A DNA stretch of 5,031 nt, taken from a bacterium. GTDB lineage: Bacteria > Patescibacteriota > Minisyncoccia > Minisyncoccales > PWPS01. This document shows, one piece after another, positions 1 through 5,031 of the stretch. Below the pieces are notes generated by a model. That model was given only the letters and a program-made list of their open reading frames with translations, did no database searches and was not told the origin of the DNA. The first letter of the stretch is position 1, and every line of letters begins with the position of its first letter. The DNA lies in the NCBI GenBank assembly GCA_018400895.1, contig JAGYLR010000035.1, forward strand, positions 1 through 5,031. Reading direction: 5' to 3'. The translations under genes and the position numbers were made by a program.

Positions 1-998
1 AGTAACTCCAGCAATCTCATCTGGACACCGTTTGTGTCTTGAAACTCATCAATCATTATATGAAGATATTTTTCTTGAAGCGTTAACTTTAATGCTTCAT
101 TAGCTCGTAAAACTGATATAACTCTAAGAATCATATCTTCAAAATCATACAACCCTTCTTCATACATCTTTTTTTCATAAGACTTGTATACCTCTGCTAA
201 ACTTTCCATCTTCTCTATATATTTCCTGTCTTTTAAAATATATCCACTGTCCTCTCTTATAGTCATCTTTGCTTTAAATTCAGAAAGAAGTGTTGTACTT
301 TTTGAATTTTTTAAAAGAGCATTTCCTATGGCAAAAGAAAGTGATTTAAATAATGACTTATCTTCTTTACTAATCAATTTCTCTGCCCTTACTCTTGCCT
401 CTTCTAACATTCCTTTATTTACTCTGTTTGATAAAAAAGATAGCTCTTTTTCTATAAATGAAAGCTCTTTTTTATTTTTTTGAATAATTGATAAAAATTC
501 ATCAGGCGTTAAACCTCCTTGTTTTAAAGAAGATATACATTCTCTAACTGAGTTTAAATGAATATATCCCTTTTTAGGATGATAAGAAGATAAAGGATTT
601 TCATCATCTAACTCTCTTATGATACTTTCAATTATTGATATTTTTGCAACTTCATCTGCTGGATGAAAAGTTACCCCACTATGAAAAAATTCAGGATAAC
701 GATTCATTATTTCTACACAAAAACTATGAAAAGTGTGAATTGGAACTCTATATCCAGATTCACCAAGTAAGTCTATTAATCTCTCTCTCATTGTATGAGA
801 AGCAGAATCTGTAAAAGTTAAACAAAGAATACTCCCCAAGGGAGTGTCAGTTTTATTAAGTATATTTGCAGTACGTACTCCCAATAATTCAGTTTTTCCT
901 GAACCTGGACCAGCAATAACAAGTAGCGGTCCATCTATGTGATCAACCGCTTCACGTTGCTTTTTATTAAGCTTTGAATATCTTTCTTTAAAACTCAT
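1..998 (-). CDS. UvrD/Rep/PcrA-type superfamily 1 DNA helicase, N-terminal part (cut by left window edge)
   Basis: An ATP-driven 3'-5' DNA translocase/helicase of superfamily 1A, expected in the cytoplasm in DNA repair or recombination. I translated 332 codons from the ATG at 998 without a stop. Visible motifs are the Q motif (LNKKQREAV, Q14), Walker A AGPGSGKT (29-36, K35), motif Ia LTFTDSASHTMRER (60-73), motif Ib HTFHSF (88-93), the family's YDFEDMI segment about 40 residues before motif II, and motif II DEFQDTN (317-323). Motifs III-VI and any C-terminal nuclease domain lie outside. The distance from Ib to motif II, about 220 residues, is larger than I expect for PcrA/UvrD (motif II near residue 220), so domain 1B is enlarged. 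This leaves room for an AddA/RecB-like or lineage-specific helicase, so I give no symbol. Its ATG overlaps the kinase stop codon as ATGA, which implies translational coupling; no Shine-Dalgarno sequence is present. Confidence 0.93.
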   Translation of the reverse strand, partial: MSFKERYSKLNKKQREAVDHIDGPLLVIAGPGSGKTELLGVRTANILNKTDTPLGSILCLTFTDSASHTMRERLIDLLGESGYRVPIHTFHSFCVEIMNRYPEFFHSGVTFHPADEVAKISIIESIIRELDDENPLSSYHPKKGYIHLNSVRECISSLKQGGLTPDEFLSIIQKNKKELSFIEKELSFLSNRVNKGMLEEARVRAEKLISKEDKSLFKSLSFAIGNALLKNSKSTTLLSEFKAKMTIREDSGYILKDRKYIEKMESLAEVYKSYEKKMYEEGLYDFEDMILRVISVLRANEALKLTLQEKYLHIMIDEFQDTNGVQMRLLEL

Positions 999-2734
999 TT
1001 ATTATTAAGAGGAAAAGTTACTGTAAAAGCTGTCCCTTTTTTAAATTCTGGGTTTGGAGACTCTACTGATATACTGCCTCCTTTTTTATTCATTATTGAT
1101 TTTATTATATACATATCCAATCCTGTTCCGTAACTTTTTATCTTTTTTGATCTTTCTGTCCTGTATATTTTCTCAAATATTTTACTTTGATCTTCTTTAT
1201 CTATTCCACATCCTGAGTCACCGACACGGAATATAATATCATTATTTTCTCCCTTTATAAGGGATAAAGAAATTTCTCCCCCTTTATCAGTATAATCAAC
1301 AGCGTTTGATAAAAGACTACGCATTATTATTTTTATTGTTCTTGGATCTACATTTACTTTATCAAAAGAATTATACTTCGCTGTTATACGTATATCTTTT
1401 TTATCCATAGCATCTCTATACTCATCTACTAGAGATTTAAATAGAGCAACTACATCAACTTCTTCCGGGTTAAACACAAATACACCAAGATCTAACATAG
1501 TAGCGTTTATAAAAGCATCAGTTATTTTTATCATATCTCTGTTTGCTTCGTATATTCTCTCCATATATTCTCTTTGCTCTTCTGTTAAGTGTAAATCTTC
1601 ATCTCTTAATAAAGATATGCCACACCATCCTATTACAGATAATGGTGATCTTAATTGATGAGAAGTCAGTGAGATAAATTCTGACTTTGCTCTATCTATC
1701 TCGCGAACCTCAGTTATATCTCTTGACACACTAAGTACAGAGCGAACTGTTCCTTCTTTTGTCATCTCTGGGACAAGAATAGTATAGTAGTATCTTTTGT
1801 TATCAGTATCAACTGTTTCATTGTAAAATGAAGATGCTTTCTTTGTTGCAAATACAAATTTAATAGTTTCAGTAAAAGTATTAGAATTTCCTTTAAACAA
1901 ATTAAGGTCTTTTTCTGTCTTCCAAAAGAAATCTTTTTTCTGTAATCCATAATGTTTCTCTGCCGCAGTATTAACATAAACATACCTTCCCTCTTCATCA
2001 AATCTTGCAATAATATCAGGAATATTTTCAGAAAGCGCTTTAAATTTTTCTTCCTGATAATGAAGTATTTCTTCTACTTTTTTTCTTTTTGTTATATCTC
2101 TAAAAATTACCAATTCTTCTCTTTTCCCATTATCTAAAATTTGAGTCACACTCATCTCTAAATTAAGATAATTTCCCCTACAATCAATAATTTTGGCTTC
2201 ATAAAAAGGAGAAACATTTTTACCACTAATTATTTTTTTGTAGTGTTTACGAAATTCATCTCTATCTTTTTTAGTAAAAATAGAAAATATCTTTCTATTA
2301 ATAATCTCTTTTTCTGAACACCCTAGCATTGTAAGAAAAACAGGATTTATATACTTTATATTTCCATTATTTAATAAAACAACTCCATCATTCGCTTTCT
2401 CTATTAATGTTTTATAGCGTTTTTCACTATTTCTTAAATCATCAAGGGATAACTTTAATTTAACCATTATCAATATAATAATAAAATGCATCAGTATCCC
2501 AAAGAGAAGATCAGAAATAGACATTTCATTACTTGTGAATAAAGTAATAATTGAAATAAAAATAATAAAAATAAAACCAGCCAATCCTCCACGAGTATCA
2601 AAAATAAATATTAAACTTGCAACAAGTCCTATTGATAAAAATATAGGTAACCAAAATATAAAATCTATTAAAGAAAGATAAAATATTAGAGCTGTGTAAA
2701 TTGCTATAAATATAGCTGTTAATATGTTGTTCAT
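995..2734 (-). CDS. Membrane-bound PAS-PAS sensor histidine kinase (HisKA + HATPase_c)
   Basis: A two-component sensor kinase of 579 residues that should autophosphorylate on histidine and pass the phosphate to a response regulator, none of which is in view. Four hydrophobic segments (about 4-23, 25-45, 50-66, 76-93) with very short loops anchor it, so there is no sizeable extracellular sensor. Two PAS domains follow: PAS1 about 104-215, ending in FRDITKRKK, and PAS2 about 229-344, ending in SRDITEVRE. The HisKA helices (348-415) carry the H-box SHQLRSPLSVIGW with phospho-acceptor H359. The ATPase domain (about 462-577) shows the N-box around N477 (LLSNAVDYT), the G1 box DSGCGID (506-512), the F-box IFEKIYR (519-525) and the G2 box GTGLDMYI (536-543). 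Odd points: H+1 is Gln instead of the usual Glu/Asp, H+4 is Ser instead of Thr/Asn, and the second G2 glycine is Asp540. It starts 3 nt after the WYL-like gene and overlaps the helicase start by 4 nt, so it is the middle gene of an operon. Signals are probably cytoplasmic or membrane-derived (inference). Confidence 0.96.
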   Translation of the reverse strand: MNNILTAIFIAIYTALIFYLSLIDFIFWLPIFLSIGLVASLIFIFDTRGGLAGFIFIIFISIITLFTSNEMSISDLLFGILMHFIIILIMVKLKLSLDDLRNSEKRYKTLIEKANDGVVLLNNGNIKYINPVFLTMLGCSEKEIINRKIFSIFTKKDRDEFRKHYKKIISGKNVSPFYEAKIIDCRGNYLNLEMSVTQILDNGKREELVIFRDITKRKKVEEILHYQEEKFKALSENIPDIIARFDEEGRYVYVNTAAEKHYGLQKKDFFWKTEKDLNLFKGNSNTFTETIKFVFATKKASSFYNETVDTDNKRYYYTILVPEMTKEGTVRSVLSVSRDITEVREIDRAKSEFISLTSHQLRSPLSVIGWCGISLLRDEDLHLTEEQREYMERIYEANRDMIKITDAFINATMLDLGVFVFNPEEVDVVALFKSLVDEYRDAMDKKDIRITAKYNSFDKVNVDPRTIKIIMRSLLSNAVDYTDKGGEISLSLIKGENNDIIFRVGDSGCGIDKEDQSKIFEKIYRTERSKKIKSYGTGLDMYIIKSIMNKKGGSISVESPNPEFKKGTAFTVTFPLNNK

Positions 2735-2737
2735 TAT

Positions 2738-3052
2738 TTACAGGACCACTTTGTTATTAGCTTTTTTATGTGTTCTCCTTACTCCCTTTATTTTTCCAAC
2801 AATAAAAGAACGGATTTCTTTTTCTCCAACAGGAAAAGCATTAAATATATGCCCCGGACTAAGTCTATCTTCAGAGTAAACAAGTTTTTCTCCCTGAGGC
2901 GGAATATCTGTATAAAGTCCATAAGGCTCAATCTCTCGCCATCCTTGTGGACTATTTTCTGTTTGAGGGTAATATATTTTTACCGTTTCACCACTTTCTA
3001 CTGCCTGGTTGATAATTTTTAATATATCTTTAAAGTTTGTGTAAAAAGGCAT
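2738..3052 (-). CDS. Small stand-alone WYL-like domain protein
   Basis: A 104-residue cytoplasmic protein with no signal peptide or membrane segment. The pattern fits a WYL fold: an N-terminal helix (FKDILKIINQAVESGE, 7-22), a strand with VKIYY (24-28), then WREIEPYGLYT (38-48), which matches the family's 'R-x-i-x-P-x-g-L' segment, and near the C-terminus IRSFIVGKIKGVRRT (80-94), which matches the 'r-x-F-r-l-d-R-I-x-x-v' signature. A basic tail (RRTHKKANNK) ends it. WYL domains usually sit behind a helix-turn-helix and bind nucleotide or single-stranded DNA ligands in regulators such as PafBC and DriD. Here no HTH is present, so it cannot be a classical repressor by itself. It is the first gene of the tight trio with the kinase (3-nt gap) and the helicase. 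The ORF itself is convincing from context; the family call comes from pattern recognition, not a profile search. Confidence 0.72.
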   Translation of the reverse strand: MPFYTNFKDILKIINQAVESGETVKIYYPQTENSPQGWREIEPYGLYTDIPPQGEKLVYSEDRLSPGHIFNAFPVGEKEIRSFIVGKIKGVRRTHKKANNKVVL

Positions 3053-3057
3053 AATAG

Positions 3058-3087
3058 AAAATCAAAATGCAAAAATCAAAATGCAAA
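3058..3087. repeat. 14-nt tandem repeat, 2.1 copies, in the nfo/WYL spacer
   Basis: On the plus strand the unit AAAATCAAAATGCA recurs exactly at a 14-base offset over 3058-3087. It lies 5 bases upstream of the WYL-like start codon, inside an AT-rich 81-base spacer (3053-3133). A looser relative, AAAATTAAAAGTCAAAAA (3122-3139), sits at the nfo end of the same spacer. On the transcribed strand the unit reads TGCATTTTGATTTT. No hairpin with a T-tract exists in this spacer, so transcription from nfo may continue into the trio. I also see no promoter that stands out from the AT background. Confidence 0.8.
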
Positions 3088-3133
3088 TATAAATAAAGTT
3101 AAAAAGAATAAATTATTAAACAAAAATTAAAAG

Positions 3134-3979
3134 TCAAAAAAGTGATTTTAATATATCAATATTTTTTTTATCAGGACCACTATTGTCAAATCCAGGAACT
3201 TCAAGTATCCAAGGAATATTTAAAAAAGATTTGTTTTGGATAAGATTTAAAAATCCTTGTTTTCCTATACATCCTTCTCCTATATTGGCGTGACGATCAT
3301 GTTCAGACATATATTCAGTTTTAGAATCATTAATATGTAAAACTTTTATACTGTTAATTCCCACACTCTCTTTCCATAAACTAACCCAGTTTTTTATATC
3401 TTTTGGAGAAAATTTTCTTATATTCCCAGATTCAATAGAATGAGCAGTATCTATACATACTCCAACATTAGATCCTTTTATTTTATCTAAAAGACTAGCA
3501 ATCTCTTCTGGGCTTACTCCTATTTTTTTCTTTCCAGCAGTATTCTCTATTATTAGAGTTGCTTTTCCTTTAAATTTATTTAAAACCCGATTTACTGCCT
3601 TTGCTTCTCTATTTATCGCCTCATGCTTATCTCCTCCCTTGGGAGAACCAGGATGATATATTACTCCTTGTGCACCAATAACGTCAGCAAATTCTAAGGA
3701 ATCAGTAAGACTTTTTACCGATTTATATCTTATATGTTCATCTTCAGATGCAAGATTAAGAAGGTAAGATGCGTGTATAAAAACAGAAGATATCCCACTT
3801 TTGTTAAGCTCCTCTTTATATTTTTTAATCTCTTCTTCTTGTAATACTGGCACCTCATATCTGCGTGGACTTCCTCCAAATATCTGAATACATTCAGCTC
3901 CTATTTTCACCCCTCTTATCACACCTTTATATAACCCTCCTGCCACAGAAACATGTGCTCCTATTGGTGGTTTTTTCAT
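3134..3979 (-). CDS. nfo: Endonuclease IV (AP endonuclease, base-excision repair)
   Basis: A zinc-dependent TIM-barrel enzyme that cuts the backbone 5' of abasic sites and trims blocked 3' ends. Its 281 residues match the usual family length (E. coli Nfo has 285). All nine expected metal ligands can be placed by motif: H69 (IHASYLLN), H109 (YHPG), E145 (ENTAG), D177 and H180 (CIDTAH), H215 (LHINDS), D228 and H230 (HDRHANIG) and E260 (LEVPG). The N-terminal IGAHVSVAGGL (6-16) is also typical. Two deviations: the loop after ENTAG reads KKKIG, shorter and more basic than the TAGQGSNLG form of E. coli, and SPRRY (37-41) replaces the common R-x-W context. ATG at 3979 is the natural start because conserved sequence begins five residues in. 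There is no Shine-Dalgarno sequence; a candidate promoter lies so close that the transcript could be leaderless. It stands between the gerMN terminator and the WYL-kinase-helicase trio. Confidence 0.98.
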   Translation of the reverse strand: MKKPPIGAHVSVAGGLYKGVIRGVKIGAECIQIFGGSPRRYEVPVLQEEEIKKYKEELNKSGISSVFIHASYLLNLASEDEHIRYKSVKSLTDSLEFADVIGAQGVIYHPGSPKGGDKHEAINREAKAVNRVLNKFKGKATLIIENTAGKKKIGVSPEEIASLLDKIKGSNVGVCIDTAHSIESGNIRKFSPKDIKNWVSLWKESVGINSIKVLHINDSKTEYMSEHDRHANIGEGCIGKQGFLNLIQNKSFLNIPWILEVPGFDNSGPDKKNIDILKSLF

Positions 3980-3986
3980 TAATATA

Positions 3987-4015
3987 ATACTACAACATTT
4001 GCTCTTTTAAAACAA
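3987..4015 (-). promoter_or_regulatory. Candidate sigma-70-type promoter of nfo
   Basis: On the minus strand TTGTTT (4015-4010) and TAGTAT (3992-3987) are separated by 17 bases. Seven bases lie between the -10 and the nfo ATG, so +1 would fall on or next to the start codon and give a leaderless mRNA. The -35 hexamer coincides with the T-tract of the preceding terminator. Such matches arise easily by chance in AT-rich DNA; the position after a terminator and before a gene is the main support. Confidence 0.38.
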
Positions 4016-4039
4016 AAGGAGAACAATAGTCCTCCTTTT
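4010..4039 (-). terminator. Rho-independent terminator of the GerMN gene
   Basis: Read on the minus strand, AAAAGGAG (4039-4032) pairs perfectly with CTCCTTTT (4021-4014) around a 10-nt loop and runs on into GTTTT. The stem is 8 bp with a T-rich 3' side. It lies 28 bases after the GerMN gene's stop codon and upstream of nfo, as expected for a gene-end terminator. The GC content of the stem is modest, so read-through into nfo is possible. Confidence 0.72.
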
Positions 4040-4066
4040 ATGTTGTGTACATTTTTACCTTCTTAC

Positions 4067-4837
4067 TTACGGTTGAAGCACTTCTTCGTTATTTCCCTCT
4101 ATAGAAATAACTACTTCTTCTACCGTTTCAAACTGCATTAATGTGTTTGTTATCTGATCTCTTACAGCCATAGTCATTGCTGACCCAGAAGTATCTAATT
4201 CAGAACTAAAATCAACATAAGCAACATTATTATCTATATAAATGGAAAGTATTTCAACTCCATCATTTATGGCAGTTGTATATCCTTCATTTATCTCTTC
4301 CTCTGTTGGGCCAGATAAGAGATGGACTAGAGTTTCTCTAGCAATACCTTCTGTGGAAGGAATTTCTCTAGTTACTGGGACAACACTTTCTATATTTTCT
4401 TCAACAATAAGATAGTACAAATTAACTTCAGTATTTTCTTCTTCAAGCATTTCTTTATACTTCTCATCATAAACTCCATCGGTAATAACAGAGACAATAC
4501 TCATATCATCAACAACAACCTCTACTGTGTGAGATGTTATTACTTGAGCAAGCATTTGATCTGTTCTTTCTCCATACCCTGCAGCACTAGATATAAACTC
4601 AAAGTAAAGTTCAAAAACATCTTCTTCTATTTCTTCTCCATAGACAAATTCTAAATCAGATCCGTCAAAGAGATAAGTTGGAGAATAACTTCTAATCCAC
4701 TCTTCTGCTAGTGCAACACTCTCTTCTAAGGAGCTTTCTGTTTCATGGGGAACATCTGTATCCATTCTAGAAATAAAAATTCCCAAAAGAGCTACAAGTG
4801 CGATAAGCACAACAGCTATAATTACTTTATTACGCAT
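4067..4837 (-). CDS. Membrane-anchored GerMN-domain protein
   Basis: A 256-residue protein with one N-terminal hydrophobic segment (about 5-23) after a short basic start (MRNK), so it is probably an inner-membrane anchor or uncleaved signal with the body outside. No lipobox cysteine follows. Residues about 40-125 form a block (AEEWIRSYSPTYLFDGSDL, then AGYGERTDQMLAQVITSHT) that I recognise from GerMN proteins of Patescibacteria. The GerMN domain covers about 137-248: VNLYYL, VPVTREIP, ARETLVHLLSGPTEEE, then NNVAYVDFSSEL, and a terminal strand VEEVVISIEG. GerMN is known from Bacillus GerM and actinobacterial LpqB; in non-sporulating bacteria its role is unsettled, with envelope or peptidoglycan association the usual guess. 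The mature part is very acidic. It is a single-gene unit bounded by terminators on both sides, with no Shine-Dalgarno sequence before its ATG. Confidence 0.9.
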   Translation of the reverse strand: MRNKVIIAVVLIALVALLGIFISRMDTDVPHETESSLEESVALAEEWIRSYSPTYLFDGSDLEFVYGEEIEEDVFELYFEFISSAAGYGERTDQMLAQVITSHTVEVVVDDMSIVSVITDGVYDEKYKEMLEEENTEVNLYYLIVEENIESVVPVTREIPSTEGIARETLVHLLSGPTEEEINEGYTTAINDGVEILSIYIDNNVAYVDFSSELDTSGSAMTMAVRDQITNTLMQFETVEEVVISIEGNNEEVLQP

Positions 4838-4855
4838 ATTTAATTAATTTAATTA

Positions 4856-4939
4856 TTACTTGGGGTTTAAGATACGAACCCCATCTACTCGACCTTTAAT
4901 TGTTTTTTTAAAAATAATTAGTGAAACTATTAATAACAC
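4856..4939 (-). CDS. Possible small ORF in the GerMN leader (27 codons, GTG start)
   Basis: On the minus strand a GTG at 4939 opens 27 codons ending in TAA at 4858-4856. The peptide would start MLLIVSLIIF, continue with a basic stretch KKTIKGR and end RILNPK: a hydrophobic helix followed by positive charge, like a tiny membrane protein or leader peptide. The GTG sits 7 bases after a candidate -10 box, the same distance as in nfo. The last codons run through the leader hairpin. Length and the lack of any known homologue make coding status very uncertain. Confidence 0.18.
   Translation of the reverse strand: MLLIVSLIIFKKTIKGRVDGVRILNPK
4861..4883 (-). promoter_or_regulatory. GC-rich hairpin in the 5' leader of the GerMN gene
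   Basis: On the minus strand TGGGGTT (4883-4877) and AACCCCA (4867-4861) form a perfect 7-bp stem around a 9-nt loop. It begins 23 bases before the GerMN start codon in a stretch that is otherwise nearly all A/T. No T-tract follows on either strand, so it is not a standard terminator. It could shape translation initiation, bind a protein or protect the mRNA end. It matches no riboswitch class I know. Confidence 0.5.
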
Positions 4940-4946
4940 TATTTTA

Positions 4947-4974
4947 ATTGTAGCTTAACTTATAAAAAAAACAA
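4947..4974 (-). promoter_or_regulatory. Candidate sigma-70-type promoter for the GerMN transcript
   Basis: On the minus strand TTGTTT (4974-4969) and TACAAT (4952-4947) are 16 bases apart, with +1 expected near 4940. The -10 differs from TATAAT at one position. As at nfo, the -35 falls inside the T-tract of the upstream terminator. This start would give a leader of about 100 nt carrying the hairpin at 4861-4883. Confidence 0.42.
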
Positions 4975-5003
4975 AAAACCCCTTCTTTCAGAGAAGGGGT
5001 TTT
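4964..5003 (-). terminator. Strong rho-independent terminator of the gene to the right
   Basis: On the minus strand AAAACCCCTTCT (5003-4992) pairs with AGAAGGGGTTTT (4986-4975) as a perfect 12-bp stem with a 5-nt loop. A T-tract interrupted by one G follows (through 4964). In the plus direction the stem ends with only four T, so minus-strand termination is the clear reading. It implies a minus-strand gene ending close to or beyond the right edge. Confidence 0.88.
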
Positions 5004-5011
5004 AAGAAATT

Positions 5012-5029
5012 GGATTAATTTATTAATCC
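5012..5029. repeat. 18-bp palindrome at the right edge, next to a probable gene end
   Basis: GGATTAAT and ATTAATCC form a perfect 8-bp inverted repeat around two central T. On the minus strand the last 12 bases read AAG GAT TAA TAA, so the palindrome may simply contain a double stop codon ending the unseen right-hand gene, 17 bases before the terminator stem. The coding frame cannot be verified from 12 bases. Confidence 0.4.
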
Positions 5030-5031
5030 TT

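Noticed and set aside
184..483. Plus-strand 99-codon open frame
   Set aside because: It lies wholly inside the helicase gene on the opposite strand, which has unmistakable motifs; the peptide is a low-complexity Phe/Ser/Leu shadow of AT-rich codons.
1054..1236. Plus-strand 60-codon open frame
   Set aside because: It is antisense to the kinase ATPase domain and its peptide is a hydrophobic shadow with no start context.
1762..2010. Minus-strand 82-codon frame inside the kinase
   Set aside because: It is out of frame with PAS2 of the kinase, whose reading frame is continuous and domain-bearing.
1952..2137. Plus-strand 61-codon open frame
   Set aside because: It is antisense to the kinase PAS region and Phe/Ile-rich, as expected for a shadow.
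2768..3022. Plus-strand 84-codon open frame opposite the WYL-like gene
   Set aside because: The minus-strand frame has WYL-like sequence and is tightly spaced to the kinase; the plus-strand peptide has no recognisable pattern and would run against all other genes.
995..3136. Possible recoding of TGA as glycine (code 25)
   Set aside because: TGA ends both the kinase gene and nfo at natural C-termini, and the kinase TGA forms the ATGA overlap with the helicase start.
4856..4900. tRNA T-arm-like GGGGTTCG in the GerMN leader
   Set aside because: The loop is too long for a T-arm, and no acceptor, D or anticodon arms can be drawn around it.

Overview
The window is AT-rich and every gene is on the minus strand, so transcription runs from right to left. 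The gene content suggests a Patescibacteria (Candidate Phyla Radiation) genome of the Parcubacteria/Paceibacteria kind. It holds a GerMN protein with the N-terminal block I associate with those bacteria, a histidine kinase with an HQLR-type H-box, a short classical endonuclease IV, tightly packed genes, and no Shine-Dalgarno sequence at any of the five main start codons. TGA works as an ordinary stop (it ends both the kinase gene and nfo), so the recoded lineages that read TGA as glycine are unlikely. The lineage call is an inference from these traits, not from a marker gene.

In transcription order, from the right edge: a 12-bp stem-loop terminator (4964-5003) closes a gene that lies outside the window. 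A roughly 100-nt leader follows, with a candidate promoter, a possible 27-codon small ORF and a GC-rich hairpin. It leads into a gene for a membrane-anchored GerMN-domain protein (4067-4837), which ends at a second terminator (4010-4039). The endonuclease IV gene nfo (3134-3979) comes next, with a candidate promoter whose -35 lies in that terminator's T-tract. An AT-rich 80-nt spacer with a 14-nt tandem repeat separates nfo from a tightly coupled trio: a 104-residue stand-alone WYL-like protein (2738-3052), a 579-residue membrane PAS-PAS histidine kinase (995-2734; 3-nt gap) and the N-terminal 332 residues of a UvrD/Rep-type superfamily 1 helicase (1-998; 4-nt ATGA overlap), which runs off the left edge.

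The DNA-repair theme is notable. Nfo repairs abasic and oxidised sites, the helicase belongs to the repair/recombination superfamily, and WYL domains elsewhere sense DNA-damage ligands. A membrane kinase with no response regulator in view sits inside the same unit. The WYL-kinase-helicase trio is the best candidate for an undescribed functional module, but that rests on gene arrangement alone. There is no mobile element, CRISPR array, tRNA or rRNA in the window, and no stretch of more than 200 bases lacks a gene.
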